Shown piece after piece: positions 5,201-6,815 of a stretch of DNA of 6,815 bases. The DNA is from Pleurocapsa sp. MO_226.B13 (GTDB lineage Bacteria; Cyanobacteriota; Cyanobacteriia; Cyanobacteriales; Xenococcaceae), in assembly GCA_030064795.1 (NCBI GenBank), contig JASJEI010000368.1:1-6815 (forward strand). The letters run 5' to 3'. The notes under the pieces were generated by a model. That model searched no databases, was not told the DNA's origin, and saw only the letters and a program-made list of their open reading frames with translations. A program made the position numbers and the translations under genes. Within the stretch, counting starts at the first letter, position 1, and every line of letters starts with the position of its first letter.

Positions 5201-6726
5201 TGCTTACCGAAGGTAGAGATTCAAATCAACCTTGTTGGATTGGTTCGGTAAAAACCAATATTGGTCACACAGAAGCTGCTGCGGGGATTGCGGGTTTAAT
5301 TAAGTTGGTATTGTCATTAGAACACGATGAGATTCCACCTCACCTTCACTTGAAACAATTAAATCCCTATATTGAACTTGAGAAGACTCCGATTGACATT
5401 CCGACGCAACTTCAGCCATGGTCATCAGTCGAACAACCCAGACTAGCAGGAGTTAGTGCTTTTGGTTTTGGCGGGACAAATGCCCACGTCATCCTAGAAG
5501 AAGCCCCTTCTCCAGTTAACAGTTATCAGCGGTGCGACCCTACTGATGCGACCTCCGCGATAGGTAGCGCACCAAGAGAGTTACCAGTTACCAGGGAGCG
5601 AGAAACTAAGCGTCCATTCCAGATATTAACTTTGTCAGCTAAAACAGAAACAGCTCTTTCTGATTTAGCAAGTGGTTACCAGAACTATCTGGCAACTCAT
5701 CGGTCATTAGAGATCGCAGATATTTGTTTCAGTGCCAATACGGGGCGTACGCACTTTAACCATCGTCTAGCGATCATTACCTCTAGCCCACAAGAATTAG
5801 CCGATCGATTAGCCCAAATCAGTGCCGGAGAAGAACCGACCGGCGTATTTTCTGGAAAACTTAGTAATAGTAAATCACCATTAATTGCCTTCCTGTTTAC
5901 CGGACAAGGTTCTCAGTATGTCAACATGGGAAGACAACTTTATGAAACCCAACCCGTCTTCCGTCAAACCTTAGACCAGTGCGATCGCCTTCTCCAACCT
6001 TATATAGAAAAATCTATTTTAGACGTTATTTATCCTGAAGATAGCCAACAATTAAATAACTCTCTTATTAATCAAACTGCCTACACCCAACCTGCCCTAT
6101 TTGCCATTGAATATGCCCTGGCAAAATTATGGGAATCCTGGGGCATAAAACCAGATGTGGTGATGGGGCATAGTGTGGGAGAATATGTCGCCGCCACAGT
6201 AGCAGGAGTATTTAATTTAGAAGATGGTTTAAAATTGATTGCCCATCGGGGAAGGTTAATGCAGCAGTTACCTCACGGGGGTGAAATGGTAGCGGTGATG
6301 GCATCATTCGAGCAAGTAGCTCAACTAATTGCCCCTTATACAGAAACAGTGGTAATAGCCGCTATCAACGGACCAGAAAGTGTTGTCATTTCAGGTGCAG
6401 CAGAAGCCATTGGGACAGTGAGGGACAGCTTAGAAGCAGCAGGAATCAAGACCAAACAGCTACAAGTATCTCATGCCTTCCATTCACCCTTAATGTCACC
6501 GATGATGGGGTCATTTGAAGCAGTAGCCTATCAAATCACCTATCATCAACCCCAGATTCCGCTGATCTCAAATGTCACAGGAATAAGAGCCGACGAGAGT
6601 ATTACCACAGCCAGCTACTGGATCAATCATGTCCGCCAACCCGTAAAATTTGCCAAAAGTATGGAGACTTTACACCAAGAAGGTTATCAAGTCTTCCTAG
6701 AGCGTCGGTTCAGTAGAAGCCATTGA
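2206..6726 (+). CDS. Lipid-primed type I polyketide synthase FAAL-ACP-KS-AT, truncated in the AT
   Basis: Predicted role: ATP-dependent activation of a free fatty acid as acyl-AMP, transfer to the built-in carrier protein, then one round of malonate condensation in the cytosol. Domains of the 1506-aa product: fatty acyl-AMP ligase 1-550, with YTSGSTGTPKG (164-174), YPCYGIAEATLL (313-324), TGD Asp432, RGRNYYPQDIE (454-464) and C-terminal Lys545; acyl carrier protein about 599-675, with GLNSV and phosphopantetheine Ser634; ketosynthase about 691-1115, with Cys846 (DTACSSS), His981 (THGTGTSLGDP) and His1021 (NIGHTEAAAG); acyltransferase about 1137-1499, with FTGQGSQ from 1231, GHSVGEY Ser1323, HRGRLMQ at 1347-1353 and HAFH at 1423-1426, a malonyl-CoA signature. 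Family similarity ends at VFLE (1499); seven odd residues and a stop follow where IGPxPxL is expected. The domain order equals the N-terminal part of cyanobacterial olefin synthase (Ols), but lipopeptide starter modules share it. Reductase, second carrier and release domains are missing, so the product is probably non-functional alone, although the upstream domains look intact. Confidence 0.9.
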   Translation: MAKTLLDILSYRGQSQPDRQAYIFLQNGETESGSLTYGELDRQARAIAARLQSWQGERALLLYPSGLELIKAFFGCLYAGVVAVPVYPPRRNQKLSRLLSIANDAQANLALTTTSIQADIDRRWSEETDLLTQLKWVATDTIEANLREFVPKSVTGSSLAFLQYTSGSTGTPKGVMITHGNLMHNQQLIQLATGNHRDSIYVSWLPLFHDMGLGNALQSCLVGIPYIMMPPAAFLMKPIRWLKAISKYRATITGGPNFAYDLCVSKIDRESLENLDLSSLDLAANGAEPVKAETLEKFTEKFAPCGFRRSAFYPCYGIAEATLLVTGGDKNKESVIQGVKSGDLEQNSVVESEVSSAESRVLVGCGHPYMDTKVSIVNPESLTRCKEGQVGEIWVSGESVASGYWNRPKATQETFQAYVKDTGEGPFLRTGDLGFFSNGELFVTGRIKDVMIIRGRNYYPQDIELTVENSHPCLREHCSAAFSVEIEGEECLVVACEVERTYLRKLNTDEVVREIQIAVSTEHELEVYGIVFLKTGSIPKTSSGKIQRRACKQGFFEASLNLVGQWQKTIEQNPKIIGSNSQLNTQDYSSTLQSHSKTVAEIEAWLADKIAETLQIAPVHIDLKQPLAIYGLNSVKAVNIAAQLEEWLGISVAPTIVYDYPSIKALADYLGQTTPALESPVLVSNSQTATEAVAIIGLGCRFPKANNPQAFWSLLRSGGDAITKVPVARWQSDNSWGGFLDRVDQFDPQFFSISSREASNMDPQQRFLLEVSWEALENAGLAAEQLAGSRGGVFIGISNGDYAKLDANLTNTQAYYGTGNALSIAANRLSYFLNWQGPSWAVDTACSSSLVAVHQACQSLLHGECNFALAEGVNLILTPQLTLTFSEAQMMAADGRCKTFDGAADGYVRSEGCGVVVLKRLADALADGDNVRAIIRGSAVNQDGQTNGLTAPNGKSQQEVIRLALAKAGVKPNQINYVETHGTGTSLGDPIEVNSLKTVLTEGRDSNQPCWIGSVKTNIGHTEAAAGIAGLIKLVLSLEHDEIPPHLHLKQLNPYIELEKTPIDIPTQLQPWSSVEQPRLAGVSAFGFGGTNAHVILEEAPSPVNSYQRCDPTDATSAIGSAPRELPVTRERETKRPFQILTLSAKTETALSDLASGYQNYLATHRSLEIADICFSANTGRTHFNHRLAIITSSPQELADRLAQISAGEEPTGVFSGKLSNSKSPLIAFLFTGQGSQYVNMGRQLYETQPVFRQTLDQCDRLLQPYIEKSILDVIYPEDSQQLNNSLINQTAYTQPALFAIEYALAKLWESWGIKPDVVMGHSVGEYVAATVAGVFNLEDGLKLIAHRGRLMQQLPHGGEMVAVMASFEQVAQLIAPYTETVVIAAINGPESVVISGAAEAIGTVRDSLEAAGIKTKQLQVSHAFHSPLMSPMMGSFEAVAYQITYHQPQIPLISNVTGIRADESITTASYWINHVRQPVKFAKSMETLHQEGYQVFLERRFSRSH
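2341..2348. repeat. HIP1 octamer
   Basis: GCGATCGC inside the FAAL-encoding part of the PKS gene. Confidence 0.85.
5513..5594. repeat. Heptad-flanked palindromic repeat inserted in the KS-AT linker
   Basis: The left edge has two heptads, AGTTAAC and AGTTATC (5514-5527, followed by AG); the right edge has AGTTACC twice (5579-5592, followed by AG). Between them is a palindromic core: GGTGCG (5531-5536) with CGCACC (5568-5573) and CCTA (5539-5542) with TAGG (5561-5564). AGTTAxC heptads are typical of cyanobacterial short tandem repeats, normally found between genes. Here the unit is translated in frame, giving a linker around residues 1104-1130 (containing QRCDPTDATSAIGSAP) that lacks the usual KS-AT linker look. 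The reading frame survives, and the catalytic domains on both sides are intact. Confidence 0.65.
5981..5988. repeat. HIP1 octamer
   Basis: GCGATCGC inside the acyltransferase-encoding part of the PKS gene. Confidence 0.85.
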
Positions 6727-6815
6727 CAGAAGAGCTCGAATCTGTAGGAGAATTTGTCAGCTTAGTTCCCGTTATCAAGCCATAACCTCTACAGGCCTGG
6801 TCTGGCGTTCTGGCG
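6703..6815. other. Unrelated sequence fused to the PKS gene at the AT breakpoint
   Basis: From about 6703 the sequence no longer encodes the acyltransferase end in any plus frame. Three frames are open for short distances: plus 6704 to the window end without a stop; plus 6715-6774, reading a peptide ending GEFVSLVPVIKP before TAA; and minus 6814-6710, ending TGA right at the junction, with SPTDSSSSVNGFY at its end. None is recognised. A 7-bp TCTGGCG direct repeat lies at the very end of the window. It could be an insertion-sequence end, a deletion partner or the 3' end of a neighbouring gene. Confidence 0.5.

Noticed and set aside
2194..6738. 12-bp match agaagagctcga between the PKS leader and the sequence after the breakpoint
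   Set aside because: A single 12-bp match is expected by chance in a window of this size.
1..6815. CRISPR array, tRNA or rRNA
   Set aside because: No regularly spaced direct repeats, no tRNA-like cloverleaf elements and no rRNA-like conserved blocks were seen on either strand.

Overview
The window looks like a fragment of a cyanobacterial accessory region, probably from a filamentous, secondary-metabolite-rich strain. Evidence: three HIP1 octamers (GCGATCGC); AGTTACC/AGTTAAC-type heptad repeats; remnants of a transposase family common in cyanobacteria; a retropepsin-like protease paired with a small helical protein; and a FAAL-ACP-KS-AT lipid-primed polyketide synthase. Base composition is moderately AT-rich. 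The identification is by pattern recognition only; no database search was possible.

Layout. Positions 1-386 hold two broken transposase 5' ends of the same family, facing each other and joined at about 139-143. Positions 387-723 have no convincing gene but contain a strong imperfect hairpin (417-460). Positions 724-1348 are a tightly overlapping gene pair: a 71-aa helical protein and a 138-aa retropepsin-type aspartic protease. Positions 1349-2205 are a long gap. It contains a minus-strand relic of the very start of a ketosynthase (1703-1575), preceded by a 38-codon frame that overlaps it by ATGA, and it also holds the leader of the PKS. A roughly 50-bp element is present twice in inverted orientation, about 85-100 bp upstream of the ketosynthase relic and of the intact PKS, so each gene start has its own copy.

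Positions 2206-6726 encode a 1506-aa protein: fatty acyl-AMP ligase, acyl carrier protein, ketosynthase and malonyl-type acyltransferase, with all catalytic residues I looked for present. This order matches the N-terminal part of cyanobacterial olefin synthases and of lipopeptide/lipid starter modules: the ligase activates a free fatty acid and loads the carrier protein, and the ketosynthase then extends it with malonate from the acyltransferase. The reading frame leaves the family abruptly at residue 1499 inside the acyltransferase end (about position 6703) and stops seven codons later, so no reductase, second carrier protein or release domain follows. The gene looks truncated by a rearrangement. 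Its KS-AT linker also carries an 82-bp heptad-flanked palindromic repeat translated in frame.

Overall this is a rearranged biosynthetic locus: a truncated lipid-PKS gene, the relic of a second, divergent PKS gene with a related leader, and insertion-sequence debris. The most interesting points are the shared inverted leader element, the repeat embedded in the megasynthase, the breakpoint in the acyltransferase, and the uncharacterised protease/helical-protein pair.
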